5,306 nucleotides of DNA from Clostridia bacterium (GTDB lineage Bacteria > Bacillota_A > Clostridia > Christensenellales > Aristaeellaceae), in the NCBI GenBank assembly GCA_017398245.1, contig JAFQGN010000194.1, forward strand, positions 1 to 5,306, written 5' to 3'. Below the pieces are notes generated by a model, which saw only the letters and a program-made list of their open reading frames with translations, did not search any database and was not told the DNA's origin. The position numbers were made by a program, and so were the translations under genes. Below are positions 1 to 5,306 of the stretch, piece after piece. Every line of letters begins with the position of its first letter. Positions within the stretch are counted from its first letter, which is position 1.

Positions 1-1140
1 CGTATCGGAAAGCATCCACCTGAGCTCGTCCTCGGCCATCATGCTCGTGCGGATCGCCAGTACGCCGCTCATCCTGCGCAATTCGCAGCCCGTCAGCTCC
101 GGCGGGATGGAGCCGTCCACGCGCACAACAAAGCGGGAGACCAGCTTCTCCTCCTTGAACTTCGGCACGAAGTCTCCCTTCGGATAGGCCGCCGGGTTCT
201 TCGCCGCATCGATAATATCGCCCACGATCGCGCTGGCCGTGGGCATGCTGCCCGCGCCGCGGCCGGCAATAGTCGTCTCGCCCGCAAAATCGGTATGGAT
301 CTGCACGGCGTTGAACACATCGCGGATGTTATAGAGCGAATGGCCCCTGGGCACAAAGCAGGGACGCACGCTGCCGGTCCATGTTTCGCCCTGCATGCAC
401 GCGCGGGCGATCAGCTTGATCCTGCCCTCGAACAGCTCCGCCGCGCGGATATCCTCCTGCGTCACGCGGCTGATGCCCTCGCAGGGCACCTTGCTGTGGT
501 CGTCAAAACGGCTGGCGAACGCTTCATGCGCCAGAATGGCGATCTTCCTGCGCGCGTCGTGGCCTTCCACGTCGGCAGAGGGATCGGCCTCCACATAGCC
601 CAGCCTCTTGGCTTCGTCCAGCGCCGTGGGGAAGGAAATGCCCTGCTCCTCCATGCGCGTGAGCAGATAGTTGGTCGAGCCGTTCACGATGCCCGTGATC
701 TGCTGAAAATGGTTTCCGCCCAGGCACAAATTGATCGGCCGGATGATCGGGATCGCTCCGCCCGCCGCGCCTTCGTACAGATAGCGCACGCCCATGCGCG
801 AGCCGATCTCCTCCAGCTCGTCGCCGTGCGCGCTCACCAGCTCCTTGTTGGAGGTGATGATGCTCTTGCCCGCCTCCAGCGCGCGCTTGGTATAATCGTA
901 TGCATCGCCGACGCCGCCCATGGCCTCTGCGATGATCCCGATTTCCGGGTCGTTCAGGATATCGTCAAAATTGTTCGTCACAAGTACGCCGCGGGGCGCC
1001 TCCACCGGCCTTTTGTCCAAAATGGCCTTGAGCACCACTTCCACGCCGGCCGCGCGGTTGATGCGCTCCCGGTTTTCCATCAGCATTTTAACCGTGCCCG
1101 AGCCTACCACGCCGCAGCCCAAAATCGCAACACCGATCAT
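1..1140 (-). CDS. hom: Homoserine dehydrogenase, partial (3' end beyond the window)
   Basis: Cytosolic NAD(P)-dependent enzyme that reduces L-aspartate 4-semialdehyde to L-homoserine, the branch point towards threonine and methionine. The frame is open for 380 codons down to position 1, with no stop, so the C-terminus is missing. Seen in the translation: a Rossmann dinucleotide-binding loop GCGVVGSG (residues 8-15); SNKEL (97-101) with the conserved Lys99; GIVNGSTNY (150-158); and the family signature from Gly181 to Lys199 (YVEADPSADVEGHDARRK), in which Glu184, Asp195 and Lys199 align with the substrate-binding and catalytic Glu208, Asp219 and Lys223 of the yeast enzyme. NAVQIHTDFAGE and AGRGAGSMPTASA (about 277-304) are also typical. 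A compact, non-canonical ACT-like region starts near residue 333. The ATG follows an SD-like AAGGA by 10 nt and sits 5 nt after the pfkB stop codon, so it is the second gene of that operon. Related clostridial enzymes suggest that only about 20 residues are missing (inference). Confidence 0.96.
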   Translation of the reverse strand, partial: MIGVAILGCGVVGSGTVKMLMENRERINRAAGVEVVLKAILDKRPVEAPRGVLVTNNFDDILNDPEIGIIAEAMGGVGDAYDYTKRALEAGKSIITSNKELVSAHGDELEEIGSRMGVRYLYEGAAGGAIPIIRPINLCLGGNHFQQITGIVNGSTNYLLTRMEEQGISFPTALDEAKRLGYVEADPSADVEGHDARRKIAILAHEAFASRFDDHSKVPCEGISRVTQEDIRAAELFEGRIKLIARACMQGETWTGSVRPCFVPRGHSLYNIRDVFNAVQIHTDFAGETTIAGRGAGSMPTASAIVGDIIDAAKNPAAYPKGDFVPKFKEEKLVSRFVVRVDGSIPPELTGCELRRMSGVLAIRTSMMAEDELRWMLSDT

Positions 1141-1145
1141 ATCGT

Positions 1146-2075
1146 TCACATCCTTCGGATCTCGATTGTATTCAGCAAGTTTTCGTACGTCGCCCTCTCC
1201 AGCAGCTGCGTGCCTTCGGTCATGCAGCTGGCCGTGCCGGCTGCAACGCCCATGCGCAGCACATCTTCCAGCTCTTTTTCAGCCAGAAAGCCCGCCGAGA
1301 GCCCGGCGACCATCGCGTCGCCCGCGCCCACCGTGCTCTGCACCGGCACTTCCACGCGCGGGGCATACAGAGTCTCGCTGCCGTTGGTCAGCAGCGCGCC
1401 CTTTGCTCCCATCGATACCGCCACGTTCGCAATGCCCATGTCGATATACCGCATCGCCGCGTCGCGGATCTCCTCCAGCGTTCCAAAGCTCTTGCCCGTC
1501 GCCACTTCCAGCTCGTACAGGTTCGGCTTGATCAAAAACGGCCTCGCCTTGATCCCCTCGCTGAACTTCGCGCCCTCGGCGTCCAGCACGCAGCGGCAAT
1601 CGAGCCCTTCGGCCTGTTCGATCGCCAAGCGATAAAAATCATCCGGGCAGCCGGGCGGCAGAGAGCCCGTCATCACCAGAAAATCGCTCTTTTCCGCGTG
1701 CACGGCGATCAGATCCAGCATTTTTTCCAGCGTTTCTGCCTTCACCGGCAAACCGGATTCGTTGATCTCCGTCACCTGTCCGGTCGCCTCATCCAGCAGC
1801 TTGATATTCGTGCGCACGCTTCCCTCCAGCCACACAAAATCGCACGCGCAGCCGTTGGCCAGCAGCTTGTTTTCGAACATGCGTCCGTTTTCCTTATACA
1901 AAAGGCCGATGCAGCCCGCCGCCAGACCAAGCTTCGCGGCCGAAACGGCAACGTTTATGGCCTTTCCGCCCGCATCGCTGCGTGCAGAAAAAACGCGGTT
2001 CATTCCACCATAGGTAAACTGCTTCACTTTCACCGTCCTGTCGATGCAGGGGTTGAGCGATACTGTAGTAATCAT
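1146..2075 (-). CDS. pfkB: PfkB-family hexose kinase (1-phosphofructokinase / tagatose-6-phosphate kinase group)
   Basis: Ribokinase-fold cytosolic kinase of 309 residues, the usual length for FruK/LacC proteins. These enzymes use ATP to phosphorylate a ketohexose phosphate, typically fructose 1-phosphate to fructose 1,6-bisphosphate or tagatose 6-phosphate to tagatose 1,6-bisphosphate. Seen: SLNPCIDRT (6-14), the N-terminal pattern of this subgroup; substrate-site motif DAGGKAINVA (34-43, with Ala where Gly is usual in GGKGIN); MTGSLPPG (135-142); KPNLYELE (183-190); and ATP/anion-hole signature STVGAGDAMVAG (247-258) with presumed catalytic base Asp253. The start is chosen because AAGGAG lies 8 nt upstream; the frame stays open further upstream, but that extension crosses the promoter and lacks similarity. 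It has its own promoter and is followed 5 nt later by hom. No fructose PTS gene or DeoR-type regulator, the usual fruK neighbours, lies within the window. The sugar substrate is therefore not settled. Confidence 0.93.
   Translation of the reverse strand: MITTVSLNPCIDRTVKVKQFTYGGMNRVFSARSDAGGKAINVAVSAAKLGLAAGCIGLLYKENGRMFENKLLANGCACDFVWLEGSVRTNIKLLDEATGQVTEINESGLPVKAETLEKMLDLIAVHAEKSDFLVMTGSLPPGCPDDFYRLAIEQAEGLDCRCVLDAEGAKFSEGIKARPFLIKPNLYELEVATGKSFGTLEEIRDAAMRYIDMGIANVAVSMGAKGALLTNGSETLYAPRVEVPVQSTVGAGDAMVAGLSAGFLAEKELEDVLRMGVAAGTASCMTEGTQLLERATYENLLNTIEIRRM
1151..1155 (-). promoter_or_regulatory. hom ribosome binding site inside the end of pfkB
   Basis: AAGGA on the minus strand lies 10 nt before the hom ATG (1140-1138) and within the last sense codons of pfkB, just before its TGA (1148-1146). 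Ribosomes finishing pfkB would uncover or re-use this weak site, which suggests translational coupling. The site is seen in the sequence; coupling is inferred. Confidence 0.6.
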
Positions 2076-2083
2076 CGTACATG

Positions 2084-2089
2084 CTCCTT
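2084..2089 (-). promoter_or_regulatory. pfkB ribosome binding site
   Basis: A near-perfect AAGGAG sits 8 nt before the ATG at 2075-2073. It decides the start against longer in-frame readings, whose first codons would fall upstream of the predicted transcription start. Confidence 0.85.
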
Positions 2090-2120
2090 TTCGGCGCATA
2101 TTTTTCATTATGTAAAGGCT

Positions 2121-2149
2121 ATTATATCTCTCAATCGTCCGTTTGTCTA
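2121..2149 (-). promoter_or_regulatory. Sigma-A-type promoter for the pfkB-hom operon
   Basis: On the minus strand, TAGACA (2149-2144, 5 of 6 to TTGACA) and a perfect TATAAT (2126-2121) are separated by exactly 17 bp. Transcription should start near 2114, giving a leader of about 40 nt before the pfkB ATG, too short for most riboswitches or a T-box. The promoter lies downstream of the EF-G terminator, so pfkB-hom is an independent transcription unit. No clear operator was recognised next to it. Confidence 0.82.
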
Positions 2150-2202
2150 CCAAAACCTCACCGTACTCTGTCCGTCCAAAAGCCGGTGCACCCTGCACAT
2201 TC

Positions 2203-2238
2203 AAAAAAAGAGACCGCCCGAAAAGGACAGTCTCTTTT
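2203..2238 (-). terminator. Rho-independent terminator after the EF-G gene
   Basis: The minus-strand transcript reads AAAAGAGACUGUCC, loop UUUUC, GGGCGGUCUCUUUU, then further U residues. The arms form a 14-bp stem in RNA, including two G·U wobble pairs, followed by a run of seven U. It begins 31 nt past the EF-G stop codon. The same region read on the plus strand has A-C mismatches at the two wobble positions, so the signal is stronger in the minus direction, matching the gene order. Confidence 0.9.
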
Positions 2239-2269
2239 GTATATTGCTTTGCAGCGATTCCGATGCGGA

Positions 2270-4351
2270 TTAGTCCTCGTCGTCCTCGTCCAGCTTGGCG
2301 TTTTCGATGATCTTCTTCGCGTCGGTGGCCGGCACTTCCTCGTAGCGCACGAATTCCATATCGAAGGAACCGCGGGCCTGAGTCATGGAGCGCAGGTCGG
2401 TCGCATACTTGAACATCTCAGCCAGGGGGGCTTCGGCGGTGACCATCTGCTGGCCGTTCACCTGGTCCATACCCATGATGCGGCCGCGGCGCTTGTTCAT
2501 ATCGCCGATGATATCGCCCATGTACTCGTCCGGAACGTACACATGCACGGTGTAGATCGGCTCGAGCAGGACGGGGCTGGCGTTGGTCAGCTGCTTGAAC
2601 GCGAGGCGGGCAGCGATCTTGAACGCCATTTCAGAGGAGTCGACCGGGTGATAGCCGCCGTCATACAGCTGAGCGGTGAGGCCAACGACCGGGAAGCCGG
2701 CGAGAACGCCCTTGAGGATGTTGTCGCGCAGGCCCTTTTCAACGGCCGGGATGAAGTTGCGCGGGACGGTGCCGCCCACGACAGCATCTTCAAAATGGAA
2801 CTCGGTATCGGTCGGATCGTCGTTCGGACGGAACTTGATCTTGACATCGGCGAACTGGCCGTGACCGCCGGTCTGCTTCTTATGGCGGCCTTCAACATCG
2901 ACCGGCTTGCGGATGGACTCACGATACGGGATCTTGGGATCCTGCAGGATGCATTCCGCGCCGAACTTGGAAGCCAGCTTCTTGGTGATGACTTCGATAT
3001 GCATCTCACCGAGGCCGCTGAGGACGGATTCGGTGGTCTCAACGTTCTTTTCAACCTTGATGGTCGGGTCTTCTTCCATCAGGCGGCTCAGGCCGGAGAA
3101 GATCTTGTCTTCTTCGCCGGACTTCTTGGCGTACACGGCCTTGCTGATGCAGGGAGCCGGGAACTGCAGATCCGCAAACTTGATGGGCTTGGCAGCGTCG
3201 CACAGGGTGTGGCCGGTGGCGACGGACTGGAGCTTGGCCAGAGAGCAGATATCGCCGGCGATGACCTTGGTCACGGGGATCTGCTTCTTGCCGCGCTGCA
3301 TGTACAGGGTGCCGGGCTTTTCGGTCTTGTCGGCATTGGCGTTATACAGCTGCATATCGCCGGTGAGGGTGCCGGAGGTGACCTTGATCAGGCTCAGCTT
3401 GCCAACGAACGGGTCGGCCATGGTCTTGAAAACGCGGGCGGAGAAGGGCTGGTCTTCGAGGCAGATGCGCTCTTCGACGTCGCCGGTCTTCGGGTTTTCG
3501 CCTTCGATAGTATGATCGGCCGGGGACGGCATGAGGGAGATGATGTTGTCCATCAGACGGGCGATTCCGACGCGGGTCAGACCGGAGCAGCACACGACCG
3601 GAACGACGGTGCCTTCCAGAATGCCCTTGCTCAGGCCCTGCTGCATTTCTTCAGCAGTCAGCTCGCCGGCGTCGAAGTACTTCTCCATCAGCTCTTCGTC
3701 AGCGCCAGCAGCGGCTTCCATCAGCATCTCGCGGGCGGAATCGAGCTCGCCCTGCACGCTGGCGGGAACCGGAACTTCCTTCAGGGTCTTGCCTTCGCCG
3801 GTGAACGCCTTGTTGTCCAGAACGGAAACGACGCCTTCGAACTTGCCGCCGTTCATGATCGGGACCTGGATCGGGGCGATGCAGGAGCCGTACTTATCGG
3901 TCAGGGTAGCCAGAGCCTTGTCGAAGTTGGCGTTTTCGCGGTCCATCTGGTTGATGACGACCAGGCGGGAAACGTTGTTCTTTTCGCAGGCGGCCCAGCC
4001 CTTTTCGGCGCCGACGCTCGGGCCGGAAACAGCGCCCACCAGAATGATGGCGCCTTCGCAAACGGCCAGCGGGCCGACCATTTCACCGGCGAAATCGAAA
4101 TAGCCGGGAACATCGACGAGGTTGATCTTGGTGTCCTTCCACTCCAGCGGCGCAACGGCAGCGGAAATGGAAATATGGCGCTTCACTTCTTCGGTATCGA
4201 AGTCGGTGGTGGTGGCGCCGTCTTCAACGCGGCCCTGACGCTCGATCGCGCCGGCGGTGAAGAGCATGGCCTCGACCAGAGTGGTCTTGCCCTCACTGCC
4301 GTGGCCCACGACAGCAAGGTTGCGGATGTCCTTGGAAGTCAGTTCTTTCAT
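2270..4351 (-). CDS. fusA: Elongation factor G, EF-G-2-type translational GTPase
   Basis: A 693-residue translational GTPase with the full EF-G architecture: G domain, domain II (from about 300), domain III (about 400-475), domain IV (about 480-600) and domain V (about 600-670). Canonical EF-G binds the ribosome and drives tRNA-mRNA translocation; the role of this paralogue is less certain. Seen: P-loop GHGSEGKT (16-23); switch I RHISI (58-62); G3 DVPGYFDF (80-87) with Tyr84 where canonical EF-G has His; G4 NQMD (134-137) with Gln replacing the usual Lys; G5-like CSG (255-257). Domain IV has KKQTGGHGQF (491-500) and domain V has EPIYTVHVYVPDEYMGDIIG (597-616) and PLAEMFKYATDLRSMTQ (642-658). 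DxPGY, KQTGGHGQ and VLAGFPVVG match my memory of Thermus thermophilus EF-G-2 better than canonical EF-G. The C-terminus is acidic (DEDDED). GGGGGAG lies 6 nt before the ATG. An own promoter upstream and a terminator downstream suggest a monocistronic unit, though read-through from murI cannot be excluded. A canonical fusA, normally beside rpsL/rpsG/tuf, is expected elsewhere. Confidence 0.95.
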   Translation of the reverse strand: MKELTSKDIRNLAVVGHGSEGKTTLVEAMLFTAGAIERQGRVEDGATTTDFDTEEVKRHISISAAVAPLEWKDTKINLVDVPGYFDFAGEMVGPLAVCEGAIILVGAVSGPSVGAEKGWAACEKNNVSRLVVINQMDRENANFDKALATLTDKYGSCIAPIQVPIMNGGKFEGVVSVLDNKAFTGEGKTLKEVPVPASVQGELDSAREMLMEAAAGADEELMEKYFDAGELTAEEMQQGLSKGILEGTVVPVVCCSGLTRVGIARLMDNIISLMPSPADHTIEGENPKTGDVEERICLEDQPFSARVFKTMADPFVGKLSLIKVTSGTLTGDMQLYNANADKTEKPGTLYMQRGKKQIPVTKVIAGDICSLAKLQSVATGHTLCDAAKPIKFADLQFPAPCISKAVYAKKSGEEDKIFSGLSRLMEEDPTIKVEKNVETTESVLSGLGEMHIEVITKKLASKFGAECILQDPKIPYRESIRKPVDVEGRHKKQTGGHGQFADVKIKFRPNDDPTDTEFHFEDAVVGGTVPRNFIPAVEKGLRDNILKGVLAGFPVVGLTAQLYDGGYHPVDSSEMAFKIAARLAFKQLTNASPVLLEPIYTVHVYVPDEYMGDIIGDMNKRRGRIMGMDQVNGQQMVTAEAPLAEMFKYATDLRSMTQARGSFDMEFVRYEEVPATDAKKIIENAKLDEDDED

Positions 4352-4357
4352 TTGGTA

Positions 4358-4364
4358 CTCCCCC
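4358..4364 (-). promoter_or_regulatory. EF-G gene ribosome binding site
   Basis: GGGGGAG on the minus strand ends 6 nt before the ATG at 4351-4349. It is a strong purine-rich site that fixes the start of the EF-G reading frame. Confidence 0.8.
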
Positions 4365-4393
4365 TATGAAAATGGATTCAGCATTTCACATAC

Positions 4394-4426
4394 ACGCGAA
4401 GGCGCGCATGCCGCGCCCATACGCGT
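4394..4426 (-). promoter_or_regulatory. GC-rich hairpin in the predicted 5' leader of the EF-G gene
   Basis: An inner perfect inverted repeat (GGCGCG 4401-4406, 5-nt loop, CGCGCC 4412-4417) is enclosed by a second one (ACGCG 4394-4398 with CGCGT 4422-4426), separated by a small internal loop (2 nt against 4 nt). It is not followed by a U-tract on either strand, so it is not an ordinary terminator. It begins about 7 nt after the predicted transcription start and ends about 30 nt before the Shine-Dalgarno, where it could stabilise the 5' end of the mRNA or affect initiation. The structure is seen; the role is inferred. Confidence 0.5.
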
Positions 4427-4439
4427 CAGACTATCATTT

Positions 4440-4468
4440 ATATTAACAGAATTGTGCCATCTTGAAAA
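4440..4468 (-). promoter_or_regulatory. Probable promoter for the EF-G gene
   Basis: The best fit on the minus strand is TTTTCA (4468-4463, 4 of 6 to TTGACA), a 17-bp spacer, and TAATAT (4445-4440, 4 of 6) preceded by TGT, an extended -10 pattern. An overlapping alternative -10 is TATAAA (4442-4437, 5 of 6) with a poorer -35. Either would start transcription near 4430-4433, about 80 nt before the ATG. The match is modest, but a promoter is expected in this AT-rich gap and an A-tract adjoins the -35 like an UP element. Confidence 0.45.
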
Positions 4469-4471
4469 GCC

Positions 4472-4538
4472 TTTTTTGGGTAGTCCAGCACTTTTTAGTG
4501 AATTTTTGTGAAAACCGCGCTGTTTTTTGGTGCTTTTT
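4472..4538. promoter_or_regulatory. Helically phased A-tracts upstream of the EF-G promoter
   Basis: Five runs of five or six A on the minus strand (T on the plus strand) lie at 4472-4477, 4492-4496, 4503-4507, 4523-4528 and 4534-4538. Their centres are spaced about 19.5, 11, 20.5 and 10.5 bp, all close to whole numbers of helical turns, so the bends should add up to a curved segment. The nearest tract adjoins the proposed -35, where an UP element would sit. The last tract touches the 3' end of murI. The spacing is seen; curvature and promoter stimulation are inferred. No convincing murI terminator was found in this gap. Confidence 0.5.
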
Positions 4539-5289
4539 ACAGACGGAACAGCGCCTGCATGCGCCTTGTCCCCTCTTTCTCGTCTCCGCTGCTGAAAAAC
4601 TGCACTTCTCCGGCGCCTTCCCCTCGCAAAAGGCCGCGCTGCTCCAGAACGCGCCGGGCCTGCCTTGCCGTCCCTTCGTTTCCGTCAAACAGCTTCGTTC
4701 CCGGAAGCGCTTTGCCGATCGCCTTTTTCAAAAACGGGTAATGCGTGCAACCCAATACGCACGCGTCCACCCGCATTCCCCGGTACGGCCGGAACAATTC
4801 CTCCAGATACTTATCCAGTTCTTCGCTCTCCAGCTCCATCCGTTCGGCAAATTCCATCAGCCCCGGGCAGGGCAGCAAAATCGAATTCTTCCCGTACCGT
4901 TCCACCAGCAGCCGCAGTTTTTCCTGTCGGATGGTCGCCGGCGTGGCCATCACCAGCATCACTCCGTCGCCCACAGCCTCGCCCGCGGGCTTCACCGCCG
5001 GCTCGATGCCGATCACCGGGATCTCCAGCGTCTTTCGCAAGTGGGCCGCCGCCGCGCTCGTAGCCGTGTTGCAGGCGATGACCAGTTCCTTTATCCCCTT
5101 ATCGATCAGGACCTGCGCCGCCCGAACCGTCAGCGCGCGGATCTCTTCCTCTTTTTTTGTGCCGTAAGGCGCGTTGCCGCTGTCGCCATAATAATAGAAC
5201 GTTTCCGTCGGCATGCATTTCACCAGCTCGCGCAGGGTGCTCACGCCGCCAACGCCGCTGTCCAGCACGCCGATCGCCCTGTTCCTCAT
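4537..5289 (-). CDS. murI: Glutamate racemase
   Basis: Cofactor-independent cytosolic racemase that interconverts L- and D-glutamate and supplies D-glutamate for the peptidoglycan stem peptide. At 250 residues it is slightly short but complete for MurI. Seen: LDSGVGG (9-15) with Asp10 and Ser11; YYGDSGNAPYG (33-43); ACNTATS (72-78) with catalytic Cys73; CPGLMEFAE (141-149); and GCTHYP (180-185) with the second catalytic Cys181 and His183. The two-cysteine acid/base pair is intact, so the enzyme should be active. MATPATIRQEK (114-124) replaces the GTxATV pattern of many Bacillus enzymes, which I regard as a subfamily difference. The start is supported by AAGGAGG 8 nt upstream. The start context TGATG could allow a 1-nt overlap with the stop of an unseen upstream gene. 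The downstream neighbour is the EF-G gene after 185 bp. Confidence 0.97.
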   Translation of the reverse strand: MRNRAIGVLDSGVGGVSTLRELVKCMPTETFYYYGDSGNAPYGTKKEEEIRALTVRAAQVLIDKGIKELVIACNTATSAAAAHLRKTLEIPVIGIEPAVKPAGEAVGDGVMLVMATPATIRQEKLRLLVERYGKNSILLPCPGLMEFAERMELESEELDKYLEELFRPYRGMRVDACVLGCTHYPFLKKAIGKALPGTKLFDGNEGTARQARRVLEQRGLLRGEGAGEVQFFSSGDEKEGTRRMQALFRL

Positions 5290-5297
5290 CAGCGCCG

Positions 5298-5304
5298 CCT
5301 CCTT
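5298..5304 (-). promoter_or_regulatory. murI ribosome binding site
   Basis: A full-consensus AAGGAGG on the minus strand lies 8 nt before the ATG at 5289-5287. It sits at the extreme right of the window, so the murI promoter or upstream operon partner cannot be seen. Confidence 0.85.
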
Positions 5305-5306
5305 CC

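Noticed and set aside
295..1635. A 446-codon open frame on the plus strand opposite hom and pfkB
   Set aside because: It overlaps two well-supported minus-strand genes, is of the composition expected from antisense reading of GC-rich genes, and shows no family motif.
2076..2204. A 43-residue N-terminal extension of PfkB
   Set aside because: The extension would cross the TATAAT and TAGACA promoter elements and the Shine-Dalgarno, and PfkB proteins of this group begin with the MIxTVxLNP pattern found at the shorter start.
2081..4369. A 762-codon open frame on the plus strand opposite the EF-G gene
   Set aside because: It is codon-aligned with the EF-G frame and open only because that gene lacks TTA, CTA and TCA codons. 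The translation has no recognisable domain, and the minus-strand product is an unmistakable EF-G.
4443..4459. TGGCAC (4459-4454, minus strand) as the -24 element of a sigma-54 promoter
   Set aside because: The required GC of a -12 element at the right spacing is absent, the region being TGTTAA instead, and no enhancer-binding protein or site is seen.
4492..4512. Tandem repeat TTTTTAGTGAA / TTTTTGTGAA
   Set aside because: There are only two imperfect copies in an A/T-rich gap, better explained as part of the phased A-tracts than as a repeat family or binding-site array.
4471..4536. An intrinsic terminator for murI
   Set aside because: Only weak A/T stems (such as AAAAC/GTTTT) and a long-range AGCAC/GTGCT pairing with a loop of nearly 40 nt can be drawn, none with a GC-rich stem directly followed by U residues on the minus strand.
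4443..4688. An 81-codon minus-strand frame starting inside the 3' end of murI
   Set aside because: It lies mostly in another frame of murI, runs into the A-tract region, and has no ribosome binding site or recognisable product.

Overview
The window carries four protein genes, all on the minus strand, so transcription runs from high to low coordinates: murI (glutamate racemase), an EF-G-2-type elongation factor G, a PfkB-family sugar kinase of the 1-phosphofructokinase group, and hom (homoserine dehydrogenase, cut by the left edge). The DNA is visibly GC-rich in the genes and AT-rich between them. Strong AAGGAGG-type ribosome binding sites, a sigma-A-type promoter, a U-tailed intrinsic terminator and the protein types together suggest a moderately GC-rich member of Bacillota, probably class Clostridia. 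The lineage is an inference; nothing in the window fixes genus or family.

Layout, in transcription order. At 5306-5290 there is only the murI ribosome binding site. murI occupies 5289-4537. The 185-bp gap 4536-4352 holds evenly phased A-tracts, a probable promoter for the EF-G gene, a GC-rich hairpin in the predicted 5' untranslated region, and a strong ribosome binding site. The EF-G gene spans 4351-2270 and ends in a clear Rho-independent terminator (2238-2203). A good promoter (2149-2121) then drives pfkB (2075-1146) and, 5 nt after its stop codon, hom (1140 to beyond position 1). The hom Shine-Dalgarno lies inside the last codons of pfkB, so the two form an operon with probable translational coupling. 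No gap exceeds 300 bases.

The genes do not form one pathway. MurI supplies D-glutamate for peptidoglycan, the EF-G-like protein is a translational GTPase, PfkB phosphorylates a sugar phosphate, and Hom makes homoserine for threonine and methionine. The pfkB-hom pairing is the least expected feature of the layout. I found no mobile element, CRISPR array, RNA gene or phage gene, and no convincing new multi-gene system. The points worth a second look are the altered GTPase motifs of the EF-G paralogue, the unusual EF-G promoter and leader, the pfkB-hom coupling, and the non-canonical ACT region of Hom.
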